Positions 7,966 through 16,573 of a stretch of 64,000 nucleotides of DNA are shown one piece after another. Every line of letters begins with the position of its first letter. Positions within the stretch are counted from its first letter, which is position 1. The stretch is from the NCBI RefSeq assembly GCF_000009765.2, contig NC_003155.5, positions 1,302,001 to 1,366,000 on the forward strand, read 5' to 3'. The position numbers and the translations under genes are program-made. The notes under the pieces were generated by a model. It had not been told where the DNA came from and ran no database searches. It worked only from the letters and a program-made list of their open reading frames with translations. The stretch is from Streptomyces avermitilis MA-4680 = NBRC 14893 (GTDB lineage: Bacteria > Actinomycetota > Actinomycetes > Streptomycetales > Streptomycetaceae).

Positions 7966-10239
7966 TCAGGGCGTGAGCTGCCATTGCTGGAGGTAGCCGA
8001 CGTCGATCGAGGCGGTGTCACGGACCCGCAGTTTCCAGGTGCCGTCGACCGGCTGCGCGGAGGCGTCGACCGTGAAGGTCTGGTCGACGTTGTCGGCGGA
8101 ACCGCCGCTGTGGTTCAGCAGCGAGTAGACGGTGCCGTCGGGGCCGACCAGGTCGACCGTGAGGTCACCGCGGTATGTGTGGACGATCTTGACGTAGACC
8201 TGGGTGGTCGCCGAGGCGTTGCCGGTCTGGCCGGTGATGACGATCGGGGACTCCACCGCGGCTCCGGCGTCGGGGATGTCGACGCGGGTGCCGTTGGCGT
8301 AGATGTGCGCCACCCTCCAGCTGAAGCTCACCGAGGCGGCCGTGCCGGTGCTGTCCGTGACCGTCAGTGTCACCTCACTGGTGCCGGCGGTGGTCGGAAC
8401 CCCGGAGATCAGCCCGGTGTCGCTGAGCGTCAGACCGTCCGGCAGGCCGGTGGCCGCGTAGGTGAGACCGGCACCCGAGTTGGTGGTGTAGGCGTCGGTC
8501 TGCAGGGAGACCTCCTGGCCGACGCCGCTGGTCTGGTCGGCGATCGGGGCGATGTTGACGCCGAGCGCTATCCGGTCGCCGACGTTGATCCCGGCCCACG
8601 CGGCGGCGACGGCGAGGTAGGTGTCGCTGTAGGCACCGAACAGGTCGGCCGCTGCCTGGAGGGTCGCGACGCGGGCGCCGGCGTAGTTGGTGGTGGAGGT
8701 CATGTAGGTGGTGAGTGCCCGGTACCAGATCCGCTGGGCGTTCTCGATGCCGATGCCGGTCACGGCCTTGCCGTCGGACGTGGGGCTGTCGTAGGAGACG
8801 CCGTTGACGGTCTTGGCGCCGCTGCCCTCCGAGAGCAGATAGAAGAAGTGGTTGGCCGGGCCGGAGGAGTAGTGGACGTCGATGCTGCCCAGCGAGGAAT
8901 CCCAGGAGTCGCGGGAGGACCCGTCCTTGGACGGCTTGTCCATGTAGCGCAGGGGGGTGCCGTTGCCGCGGATGTCGATCTTCTCGCCGACCAGGTAGTC
9001 GGGCACGTCGGCGGGCAGGTCGGCGTGGAACTCCACGGCCGCGGCGAAGATGTCCGAGGTCGCCTCGTTGAGGCCGCCGGACTCACCCGAGTACGTGAGG
9101 TTGGCGGTGGCGCTGGTGACGCCGTGGCTCATCTCGTGCGCGGCGACGTCCAGAGCGGTCAGCGGGTGCGTGTTGCTCGCGCCGTCCCCGTAGGTCATGC
9201 AGAAGCAGGTGTCGGACCAGAAGGCGTTGACGTACGCGTTGCCGTAGTGCGCGCGGCTGTAGGCGGCCACGCCGTCGTTGCGTATGCCGTTGCGGCCGAA
9301 AACGTCCTTGTAGTAGTCCCAGGTGGCCGCGGCGCCGAAGGCGACGTCCACGCCGGCGGTCTGCCGGTTGCTCTGGGTGCCGTCCCCCCAGACATCGTTG
9401 TCATCTGTGAACAGGGTGCCGGTGCCCGAGGTGCCCTGGTTCAGGTCGTAGGTGCGGTGCCCCGCACGGTCGGCGTCCACCAGCTCGTACGTGGAGCCGG
9501 AGAGCGTGCTGCCGAGCGGAACGGTTCCGCTGAACTGGCCGGTGCCCGTACCGGTGCGTACGTCCTCGAAGTCGAAGACCGCCTTGCCCGAGGTGGCGTC
9601 GGTGATGACATGGAGCTCGCTCGGCGTGCCGTCGTGCTGGACGCCCTCGACCACCGACTCCCAGGCCAGGACCGGCTTGGCTCCGGCGGCCCAGACGACC
9701 AGCCGTGGCGCGCCGTCGATCTTGGGATGCTTGGCATCGGCCTTCTTGGCGGCCGCAACCGCCTTGCCCGCGGCCGTGGCGGAGCTGACCTTGGCGGTGA
9801 CGGCCGGAACCCTGACGGTGGCCTTGGTGGCCTCGGACACCGTCGTGCGGCCGCCGTTCCTGAGGTGCACGACCAGGTCGCCGCCGAGGACCGGCAGGCC
9901 CGCGTACGTGCGCTCGTAGCGGGTGTGCGTGGTGCCGTCGGCGTCCTTCGCGACGTCCTTGACGATCAGCTTCTCCTTGGCGCCGAGGCCGAGGCTCTTC
10001 GCGGTGTCGCCGACTGCGGCGGTCGCGCTCTTCAGGAGCGCGGCATGCTTCGCGGGAGACAGCTTCGCCGGGGCTGCACCAGCCCTCGGAGTGGCTGCGA
10101 TCTTCGCATGACCGGGGTCGCGGGGGGCGGCGGACGCGACGCCGGTCTGAAACCCGGCGGCGAACAGCGTGCCGGCGGTGGTGAGGGCCAACGCGGCTGT
10201 GTATCTGCGTCGATGCGAGGAGCGAGGGGGCCGTGACAA
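7966..10239 (-). CDS. Secreted M4 (thermolysin-like) metallopeptidase with P-domain, 757 aa
   Basis: An extracellular zinc endopeptidase. The TTG start is chosen because AGAAGGAG sits 6 bases ahead and the frame then opens directly into a signal peptide (arginine-rich, then TAALALTTAGTLFAAGF, cleavage near SAAP). Order: FTP/PepSY propeptide to about residue 220, M4 catalytic domain with HEMSH at 368-372 and the third zinc ligand in GGLNEATSD (Glu 392), the C-terminal M4 helical domain to about 560, a putative-Ig (He_PIG-like) repeat, and a C-terminal proprotein-convertase P-domain (GDLTVDLVGPDGT). All catalytic residues are present. It is monocistronic, with a strong terminator behind and an AT-rich leader in front. 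Secreted proteases of this type are expected to need removal of the propeptide for activity. Confidence 0.93.
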   Translation of the reverse strand: MSRPPRSSHRRRYTAALALTTAGTLFAAGFQTGVASAAPRDPGHAKIAATPRAGAAPAKLSPAKHAALLKSATAAVGDTAKSLGLGAKEKLIVKDVAKDADGTTHTRYERTYAGLPVLGGDLVVHLRNGGRTTVSEATKATVRVPAVTAKVSSATAAGKAVAAAKKADAKHPKIDGAPRLVVWAAGAKPVLAWESVVEGVQHDGTPSELHVITDATSGKAVFDFEDVRTGTGTGQFSGTVPLGSTLSGSTYELVDADRAGHRTYDLNQGTSGTGTLFTDDNDVWGDGTQSNRQTAGVDVAFGAAATWDYYKDVFGRNGIRNDGVAAYSRAHYGNAYVNAFWSDTCFCMTYGDGASNTHPLTALDVAAHEMSHGVTSATANLTYSGESGGLNEATSDIFAAAVEFHADLPADVPDYLVGEKIDIRGNGTPLRYMDKPSKDGSSRDSWDSSLGSIDVHYSSGPANHFFYLLSEGSGAKTVNGVSYDSPTSDGKAVTGIGIENAQRIWYRALTTYMTSTTNYAGARVATLQAAADLFGAYSDTYLAVAAAWAGINVGDRIALGVNIAPIADQTSGVGQEVSLQTDAYTTNSGAGLTYAATGLPDGLTLSDTGLISGVPTTAGTSEVTLTVTDSTGTAASVSFSWRVAHIYANGTRVDIPDAGAAVESPIVITGQTGNASATTQVYVKIVHTYRGDLTVDLVGPDGTVYSLLNHSGGSADNVDQTFTVDASAQPVDGTWKLRVRDTASIDVGYLQQWQLTP

Positions 10240-10443
10240 GGGCTTCTCCTTCTGCGACGGTCGGCCTGTGAAGGGGGCCGAGAGAGCGGCCCGACGGGGT
10301 GCGGGCGGCCGGGAATCGCGCTGAGCGGGAAGGCGCCGCACGAGGGGACGCTCGAGGCGTGTCCGGACTCGGCGGCGCATGAGAGGTGGGGGGTGAAGAA
10401 TCGGTGAACGTGCGAAGAGCAGATTGACACCGCACCCGCGTTC

Positions 10444-10461
10444 TTGTCATGGAGATGACAA
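10444..10461 (-). promoter_or_regulatory. Inverted repeat TTGTCAT-N4-ATGACAA, candidate operator of the protease gene
   Basis: A perfect 7-bp inverted repeat lies about 205 bp ahead of the TTG start, inside the most AT-rich patch of the intergenic region. Its symmetry and placement fit a regulator site. No regulator gene is adjacent, so the factor is unknown. Confidence 0.4.
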
Positions 10462-10567
10462 AATAACGGCTCAAATTAGCTATTGCTTGCTGGATGTTCG
10501 TCCGGACTCAGGGCCCTTTTCGGCCGCGGCCGGACGACCCGCACGGCGAGGCCGGGCGGCTGGGCCC

Positions 10568-10597
10568 CGCCCCGGACGGGATTCCCGGTCCGGGGCG
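10568..10597 (-). terminator. Terminator of hemC
   Basis: CGCCCCGGAC and GTCCGGGGCG form a perfect 10-bp stem, with a further GGG/CCC pairing inside the loop. It lies about 125 bp beyond the hemC stop. Confidence 0.65.
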
Positions 10598-10720
10598 TGA
10601 GCGGACAGACAGCCCGTGACGTCTCTGTACCGGGCCCGGTCCGAGGTCAGGGCCGGTCCGAGGTCGGGGCCGGGCCGGGGCCGGGCCGGGCCGGGGCCGG
10701 GCGGCAGGGGGCCTGTCGGG

Positions 10721-11656
10721 TCAGTGCGGGATGTCGTCGATCAGCTCGCGGGCGCCCTGACGCAGCAGGGCGACGGCCACGGAGGTGCCGAGCGTCGCCG
10801 GGTCGAGGCGGCCCGCCCACTCGTGGGCGTTCAGGACCGTCTTGCCGTCCAGGGTGAACACGCTGGCGCGCAGGGACAGTTCACCATTGCGTTCGGTTCG
10901 GGCGTAGCCGGCGATGGGCGAATTGCAGTGCCCCTGGAGAACGTGCAGGAACATGCGCTCCGCGGTGGCCTCGCGGTGGGTGCCCGGGTCGCCGAGTTCG
11001 CTGATGGTCTCGATGAGGCCGGTGTCGCCCTCCCGGCACTGGAGGGCCAGGATGCCCGCGCCGATCGGCGGCATCATGGTCTCGGGCTCCAGGACTTCGG
11101 TGATCACGTCCTCGCGGCCGATGCGTTCGAGGCCGGACACCGCGAGCAGCAGGGCGTCGGCCTCGCCGGCCGCGAGCTTCTCCAGCCGCCGGTTGGCGTT
11201 GCCCCGAAACGGCACGCACTCCAGGTGGGGGTACGCGGCGGCCAGTTGGGCGACGCGGCGCACCGAGGAGGTTCCGATCCGGGTACCCGGCGGAAGTTCG
11301 TCGAGGGTGAGCCCGCCGGGGTGGACGAGGGCGTCGCGGATGTCGTCCCGCTTGAGGAACGCGGCGAACATGGTGCCCGCCGGGAGCGGCCGGTCGGCGG
11401 GGACGTCCTTGACGCAGTGCACCGCGAGATCCGCCTCGCCCGCGAGCAGTGCGGCATCGACCTCCTTGGTGAACGCGCCCTTGCCGTCGACCTTGGACAG
11501 ATCCCCCATCCACTTGTCACCGGTCGTCTTCACGGCCACGACTTCGGTGCGCGTGCGGGGATGGAGCGCGGCCAGTTCGGCGCGGACGCGCGCCACCTGG
11601 GCCAGTGCCATGGGTGAGTCGCGGGAGACGATACGGATCAGTTCAAGGGCGGACAT
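10721..11656 (-). CDS. hemC: Hydroxymethylbilane synthase (porphobilinogen deaminase), 311 aa
   Basis: It joins four porphobilinogen units into hydroxymethylbilane in tetrapyrrole synthesis. The catalytic Asp is in HCVKDVP (Asp 84), the substrate-binding arginines are in GTSSVRR, and the cofactor-carrying Cys is Cys 244 in [13 protein letters not shown]. Length is normal. The start is the ATG giving [15 protein letters not shown]; the longer in-frame extension has no family character. In Streptomyces hemC is normally found with hemA, hemB and hemD. Here it stands alone between a protease and a beta-lactamase-like gene, so this may be a second copy. The Cys and Asp are intact, so it should be active. 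Confidence 0.93.
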
Positions 11657-11906
11657 GCCGCTCACGATAGCCCGTCGGATCCGCGCTTCGACGACCATTC
11701 CGGAGGCCCATCTCGGCTGCGCGGGAAGCATGTTGACCACATCGGACGGATGTGCGAGCGCGATCGGTTGACGGGCCCGTGCCGATCGGCACCTGGACCG
11801 TCGGGGAGCTCGGGGACCTCTTCCGGAGGCAGCCGCACCCTTCGGACGCGGCGCGGTGTCCCACCTGTCGCCGGGGGCGACTCCCGTCCTCCGCGGCGAC
11901 GGGACT

Positions 11907-12794
11907 CTACGAGGCGGTCGGCAGGTTCAGGTCGTGGTTGACGGCGCGGGCGGCGCGCTCCACGGTGGCGATGCCGTCGTCCATCGTGCGGTTGCCGTGC
12001 GAGAGCACAGCCATCCCGTAGTCGTGCCCGCCGCCGGTGAACACGCCCACGCTGTGCACCCGCCAGCCGTTGGTCTCACGCGGCAGCCAGCCGTTCTTGA
12101 CGTGCACGGTCGTCGTCGAGGGTGCCCCGGTCGGCGCGCCCCATCGCTGCCCGGGGATCACTCGGTTCATCAGGCGAAGGGCATAGGCGCGGGCGTTTCG
12201 ATCGAGGACCGAGTTGTCCGAGGTGAGCAGTCGGAGCAGCTTCAGCTGGTCGGCGGCTGTGATCCGGGTCCGCCCCCAGTAGCCCTTCGGGCCGGGAACG
12301 GTGTCCCGCATTCCGGCCAGAGTCAGGAAGTGCCGGACGCCGGCGGCCCCTACTTGATGCCACAGGGCATTGGTCGAGGCGTTGTCCGACTTGGTGATCA
12401 TGGCGGTGGTCAGTTTCACCTCGCGAGGGGTCAGCCGGCGATGTTCCTCAGCCGCCTGACGCAGCAGCGCCCCCAGGATCGTGACCTTGACCACGCTCGC
12501 CGAGTCGAAGGCCGCGTCGGCCCGGTACGCGCAGGAGGTCTTCGTGGAGCGGTCGTACAGGGCGAGCGCCGAGGCGCCATGGCGTCCACGGAGGGCGTCG
12601 GCGATGTCCTGCGACAGCCGGCCCGCCAGTCCTGGCCGCTGCGAGGTGCACGTCACCTGTGAGCCGCCGACGGACGCGGCGGCGGTGCTCGCCTCGGCGG
12701 GGGTGGCCGACGCGAACGCCGTGAGCACTGCCCCGGCGGCCACGGCCGTCGCCAGTCCCCGCGTCGCGCGGCGCGATGAGTGCGTTCCAGGCAT
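11907..12794 (-). CDS. Class A beta-lactamase-like serine hydrolase, exported, 295 aa
   Basis: Beta-lactamase2/class A fold. The catalytic tetrad SxxK is SVVK at residues 100-103, the SDN loop is KSDNAS at 137-139, and the third motif reads KNG (234-236) instead of the classic KTG/KSG. A signal peptide ([18 protein letters not shown], then TPAEA) directs export. The chosen ATG has GGACGGA in front. A second in-frame ATG 57 bases upstream would add TADTQVDVTADTQQDG, which merely translates a tandem DNA repeat, so I reject it. The KNG motif and lack of a clear omega-loop ExxLN make true beta-lactam hydrolysis uncertain; a related peptidase or esterase role is possible. Confidence 0.85.
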   Translation of the reverse strand: MPGTHSSRRATRGLATAVAAGAVLTAFASATPAEASTAAASVGGSQVTCTSQRPGLAGRLSQDIADALRGRHGASALALYDRSTKTSCAYRADAAFDSASVVKVTILGALLRQAAEEHRRLTPREVKLTTAMITKSDNASTNALWHQVGAAGVRHFLTLAGMRDTVPGPKGYWGRTRITAADQLKLLRLLTSDNSVLDRNARAYALRLMNRVIPGQRWGAPTGAPSTTTVHVKNGWLPRETNGWRVHSVGVFTGGGHDYGMAVLSHGNRTMDDGIATVERAARAVNHDLNLPTAS

Positions 12795-12809
12795 GGAGGT
12801 TCCGTCCTG

Positions 12810-12855
12810 CTGTGTGTCTGCGGTCACATCGACCTGTGTGTCTGCGGTCACATCG
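12810..12855 (-). repeat. Two 22-bp direct repeats, 24-bp period, just ahead of the beta-lactamase-like gene
   Basis: Two exact 22-bp copies (beginning CTGTGTGTCTGCGG on the plus strand) are spaced by 2 bp. They start 16 bp upstream of the likely ATG, in the position of the 5' leader. They may be a duplicated operator or simply a recent tandem duplication. Confidence 0.6.
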
Positions 12856-13061
12856 GCGGCCCACTCGCCCTCGACGGTGAGGCGACACCCTCGGGGCGTC
12901 CGCGAACGCCGGTCGCCGGCTCACCTATGGAGCGACCGGCGGGCCATCCCGAAATGTTCCGGTTCGCCAATGACGGCGACGCTACAGGGACGGAGGAAAC
13001 AACAGTGCGCGAGAGATGCGCATATGTCCGTATTGGGCGTTTTCCAATGGTGTGACATTCA

Positions 13062-13349
13062 TCAAGGCATTCGATTGCGTCCGTCCGGGGTGGCGACGGG
13101 CCGCGGCGCGTGCCGGTAGTGGTCGAACTGTGTGATGCCGTTGTACGCCCCGGCGATGAACCGCGCCTTCTCGTCGGCGTTGTTGGTGCCCGCCGTGATA
13201 CTCACCTCCACATGGGCACCGGTGGCCTCCCGCACCGGGTGTCCGGCAACGTAGTAGTGGTCGGCCGGGACCGGGTTCACCAGGACCGTGGAGCGGACGG
13301 TGGACTTCCCGAGCGCGGAGACGTCCAGGTCCGTCACTGAGGTGGCCAT
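13062..13349 (-). pseudogene. Tautomerase-like remnant, N-terminus lost
   Basis: The readable part (STVRSTVLVNPVPADHYYV, then GAHVEVSITAGTNNADEKAR) looks like the middle of a 4-oxalocrotonate-tautomerase-type protein of Streptomyces: a VPADxxYVxGxP stretch followed by a beta strand and the xxEEKxRFI helix. The family's N-terminal proline segment and first helix are missing; the frame begins just a few bases from the left border of the neighbouring LysR remnant. This fits a deletion that joined two divergent genes. A short intact 95-aa protein from the ATG cannot be excluded. Confidence 0.55.
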
Positions 13350-14014
13350 GCCGTCGCCTCGCTGGAGCGCACTCTCGCCGCCCCGCTCGTCGTCCGCTCG
13401 ACTCCCGTACGCACCACGGCCCTTGGCGAGGTGATCCTCCCCCACGCCGGCTCGGCCCTCGCGGCGACGGACGCGATCTGCGACGCCGCCACCCGGCACG
13501 ACGCGACCACCGGCGGCACGGTGCGCCTCGCCGCCGACCCCACGGTCCGCCAGGGCCTGCTGCCCTCACTGCCGCGTCACTGGTCCGAGCATCTGCCGGC
13601 CATCCGCGTCCGGGTCTTCGAAGGCAGCGGCGAGGAGACGGAGACCTGGCTCGCGAGCGCGGCCGCGGACGCCGCCGTCGTGGTCGACCCGCCGGCCGGA
13701 AGCGGCGCGCAGGAGTACACCCCGGCCCATCGCGTACGGGACCTCGGGACGCTCATCAGCATGGCCCAGGCCGGTCTCGGCGTCTCGATCCTGCCGGAGG
13801 TGTCACGGCCGTTGATCCCCCGGGACCTCGTCCTGGTGCGTGTCGCACCGCACCACAGCAGGAGACTCGCCCCGTGCGGACCGCGGAAACGTCCATGGCC
13901 CCCGCAGTGCGTGCTCTCGTGGACTCCGTGGCCCGGTTTCCGACGGGCGCGACCAGCCTCGTGTGCCGACCTCATGGCACCGACCGGAACTCCCCTCCCG
14001 TAGCGGCCGGTTGA
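13341..14014 (+). pseudogene. Decayed LysR family regulator
   Basis: From 13341 the frame reads GGHAVASLERTLAAPLVVRS, the end of a LysR helix-turn-helix lacking its first helices, and a stop codon lies immediately upstream. The effector domain follows (TTGGTVRLAADPTVRQGL), but at about 13700-13730 the text jumps from VVVDPPAGSGAQE to YTPAHRVRDLGTLIS, skipping some 60 residues present in relatives. Near 13873 the frame shifts: the natural C-terminus (VRTAETSMAPAVRALVDSVA) is found in another frame and ends at the TGA at 14012. Three separate lesions make it a clear pseudogene. Confidence 0.8.
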
Positions 14015-14431
14015 GCAAACGGGCAGCGCGGCCATCCCCTCGGAGCATGGCCGGCCATGGCGCCCGGCGGACACACCCAGGTACCGGGTGAGCACACCTC
14101 TTCGCGGAAAACCCCGTGCGACGTGTCGCACAGGGCGGCAACTCCTCGTATGCGGTGGCGCAGTGCGCCGACAAAGACGACGCACCCCCCTTCCGCCTCC
14201 CCCGGCGCAACCCCGACGCACGTGGGACAGCCGGGGCTCCGGCAAGAGCCTCGACCTCGCCCCGGGCCACGGCGGCGACGAACAGCGCTGGAAGGCGGGG
14301 CCGGGGCCCGCCTGAAGTTCCTGTCCGGCCGGGCCGGTCTCACTCCGCCGGGTCTTCGCCGAGGCCGAACAGGAACACTCCGCCGCGATGCGCCGATGGT
14401 TGCGCCGAGGCCGACGCGAGGCCGTGACGGG
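14015..14431. other. Region without clear gene, 417 bp
   Basis: No intact gene seen. A short plus-strand stretch near 14320-14420 reads LRRVFAEAEQEHSAAMRRW, which has the look of real protein, but no frame of useful length surrounds it; it may be a relic continuing the decay seen in the LysR/tautomerase region. Confidence 0.4.
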
Positions 14432-14614
14432 TCAGGGGTTGTCCTGCTCGTTCCGGCCGAACTGGTCCTTGAGCCTTTCCTGGCCGGTGTCCACCTGGCC
14501 GCTGTACTTGCTCTGGGTCCTCTCGTCGACGTAGTCGCCGCCCTTGTCGACGCCCTTGTTGGTCTGCTCCTCGTGGCCCTTGAGCAAATGCTTGAGCTTG
14601 TCCATGACAGACAT
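14432..14614 (-). CDS. MT0933-like antitoxin family protein, 60 aa
   Basis: A small hydrophilic helical protein (MSVMDKLKHLLKGHEEQTNK, then GVDKGGDYVDERTQSKYSG). The pattern DKxKxxLxGHEExxxxGVDKGGDxxDxxTxxKY matches the actinobacterial family labelled MT0933-like antitoxin. The ATG is preceded by GGAGG at ideal distance. No toxin-like partner is adjacent: the next gene upstream encodes an MFS transporter 126 bp away. The antitoxin role for this family is a database label; in Streptomyces a stress-linked role is equally possible. Confidence 0.8.
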   Translation of the reverse strand: MSVMDKLKHLLKGHEEQTNKGVDKGGDYVDERTQSKYSGQVDTGQERLKDQFGRNEQDNP

Positions 14615-14739
14615 GACCGTCCTCCTTGCCGTTGACTCCCCGTCTCCAGGGTCCCCACTGCACGCGGGAAGCGCATCTTGAGGAGCGCGGCAGCGGCCTG
14701 CGTGAGGCACGTCGGCGGGAGCGGGGGCCGTCAAGTCGG

Positions 14740-16041
14740 TCAGGCCGTGGCCTGTTCCGGCTTGCCGGAGGCGCGCAGGACCGGATCCGTGCGCAGGCGC
14801 AGGAAGACGATCCCCAGGGCGACGGCTTGCAGCGCGGCGCACACGGCGATCACGTGGCCGAGTGCCCAGGGCGGTGTGACGGCGACCAGGATCCCCGCGA
14901 CCGGGAAGGGCAGCAGCAGAAGCAGGATGGTCAGGGAGAGGGTGCTGCCGAAGACGGCCGCCGGGATGAGAAGCGACCGGAGTGTGCGCAGGACGACGGT
15001 CAGGCCACCGTCACCGGCCATGAAGAGTGCCATGAGTACGACGTAGGCGAGGTACGTGGGAGCCTGGGCCAGGGCGAGACAGGCCGCGGACGCGATGGTG
15101 GAGCAGACGGCACCGACTCCCCACAGCCCCAGCCGGCCGAGTGCGAACCGGCAGACGGCTACCGCGAGGAGCGTGGATGCCGCGGCGGCCGACCAGAGGG
15201 TGCCGACGGCCGCGGGAGACAGACCGAAGCGCTCGACCACGATGATCGGACTGGCGGACTGGAGCAGCCCGAGCGCGAGATTGGAGATGCTCAGTCCGGC
15301 CACCAGACAGCCCAGTGCGGGCAGCGAGCGCAAGGTGCGCCAGCCCGCCTTGAGACCTGCTTCCGGCCGCTTGTTGTGGCGCCCCGAGCCGCGAAGTGGG
15401 GTCGGCGGGGTCTGCAGGGCGAGAGCTGCCGCCAGACAGGACAGCACGCCCAGGACCACGAGCATGCGGGTCGGCCCCGCCAGCAGCAGTACGCCTCCCA
15501 GCGCGGGGCCGGTGAGCGTCGCCGTCTGGTCGATGCCGATCAGAACGGCCTGCACCTTGTGCGCCTGGGTGTCCGTACGGCGGCTGACGATCGCGCCCAC
15601 CGCTTCATTGGCGATGAAGCTGAACTGTGTCAGGGTTCCGGTTCCGGCAGCCAGCGCCATCACGACGACCGTCTCCGCCGTCCCCCGCTGGAGCATGATC
15701 AGCGCAACGGCCCCCGCCGCCACCACGATCGCCCGGGCCAGGGAGGCGAGGAAGAACACGACCGCGGCCCCGCGCCGGTCGACCAGGTCACCGGCCAGGC
15801 CGAAGGCCGCCACTCGCGGGATCCACTCCAGCGCGAAGGCCAGCCCGGTCAGCCGGGCGGAGTCGGTCGTGGCCAGCACCAGGAGCGGCATGGCGTACGT
15901 GGACATGGAGAAGGCGAGCGCGTCGAAGGCACGCGGCGCGTAGACCCGGCGGAGGAGGCTGCCGTGGGGGACGGCCGCATGCCGACCGGCCGGTCGGTCC
16001 TCGTAGAGTTGGATGGTCACGGAGTGGTGAGGGGCTTTCAC
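14740..16041 (-). CDS. MFS transporter, 433 aa
   Basis: About twelve hydrophobic segments are visible, in two halves joined by a charged loop at about residues 210-225 (LRGSGRHNKRPEAGLKAG). The first cytoplasmic loop carries DLVDRRGA, the usual MFS A-like motif. It resembles the drug/macrolide-efflux-type MFS permeases (MefA-like) with AFSMSTYAMPLLVLA at the start, but no substrate can be named. The GTG at 16041 gives the longest frame; a second GTG at about 16020 (VTIQLYEDRPAGR) is also possible. It precedes the small antitoxin-like gene on the same strand. Confidence 0.88.
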   Translation of the reverse strand: MKAPHHSVTIQLYEDRPAGRHAAVPHGSLLRRVYAPRAFDALAFSMSTYAMPLLVLATTDSARLTGLAFALEWIPRVAAFGLAGDLVDRRGAAVVFFLASLARAIVVAAGAVALIMLQRGTAETVVVMALAAGTGTLTQFSFIANEAVGAIVSRRTDTQAHKVQAVLIGIDQTATLTGPALGGVLLLAGPTRMLVVLGVLSCLAAALALQTPPTPLRGSGRHNKRPEAGLKAGWRTLRSLPALGCLVAGLSISNLALGLLQSASPIIVVERFGLSPAAVGTLWSAAAASTLLAVAVCRFALGRLGLWGVGAVCSTIASAACLALAQAPTYLAYVVLMALFMAGDGGLTVVLRTLRSLLIPAAVFGSTLSLTILLLLLPFPVAGILVAVTPPWALGHVIAVCAALQAVALGIVFLRLRTDPVLRASGKPEQATA

Positions 16042-16573
16042 TCAGCGGCGATGTGGGGGACGCCTGGAAGGTGGGGGATTCCTGACGCGGTGCACGCCAG
16101 TGTGCGACTCGGTTCGTCTGAGCGGGGTGGTGAGCGTACGAGCGGTAGTACACGGACGGCCTGCCGGGGGGAGGCAGGCGGATGAGGAGGCGGCTCACGT
16201 CCGGCGGCGGGTGCCCGGCGGAACGGGTTCAGCCTGCCGAGGCTCGCGGATTCGTGCACGCCGTGGCGCGATGTCGGGTCACGCGAACTCCGCTCGGAAT
16301 AGGGCGAGTTGGAAAACGGGCATACCAAATGACGCGGCATGCCCGGAACCGGGGAAAGGGGCACTGACGAATGCCTCGTTTAGACATCAACCACAGTGCA
16401 GCCACAGGGTAGCCGAAGCCTTCGGATCATCCGCAAGGGGTAGTCCGCCAACGTCATAGGCCTGTGACCGAATGCGCTGCCGACCGCCGACGCGGGATGA
16501 CCCGAAGCCACCGAAATGCCATGTGTTCGCGCACGAGTTGCCAGGAGTGACGCCCTGGCTTCCCGGAACCGGT
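16042..16573. other. Intergenic region, 532 bp
   Basis: No convincing gene on either strand. It separates the GH43 operon from the MFS gene. An inverted repeat CGGGCAT/ATGCCCG at 16317-16345 and two less GC-rich patches (about 16310-16330 and 16360-16400) may belong to the MFS promoter or to the end of the GH43 transcript. Confidence 0.45.

Larger units (their letters stand above)
10240..10720. other. Intergenic region, 481 bp, between hemC and the protease gene
   Basis: No gene seen. It contains the hemC terminator hairpin, a G-rich tract of repeated GGGGCCGGGCC-like units at about 10665-10711, and an unusually AT-rich patch at about 10424-10496 with an inverted repeat, which probably carries the protease promoter. 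Confidence 0.5.

Noticed and set aside
7234..10236. A 1000-codon open frame on the plus strand
   Set aside because: It is antisense to the M4 protease, which has signal peptide, zinc motif and P-domain. Long antisense frames are common in DNA with such high G+C, and the product has no protein character (Gly/Val/Arg/Asp-rich).
12795..12851. Upstream ATG for the beta-lactamase-like gene
   Set aside because: The added N-terminus only translates the tandem DNA repeat and would place a polar segment before the signal peptide.
14116..14427. Possible small gene behind the LysR remnant
   Set aside because: No good start or ribosome site, and protein-like character is limited to about 20 residues in another frame near 14320-14420.
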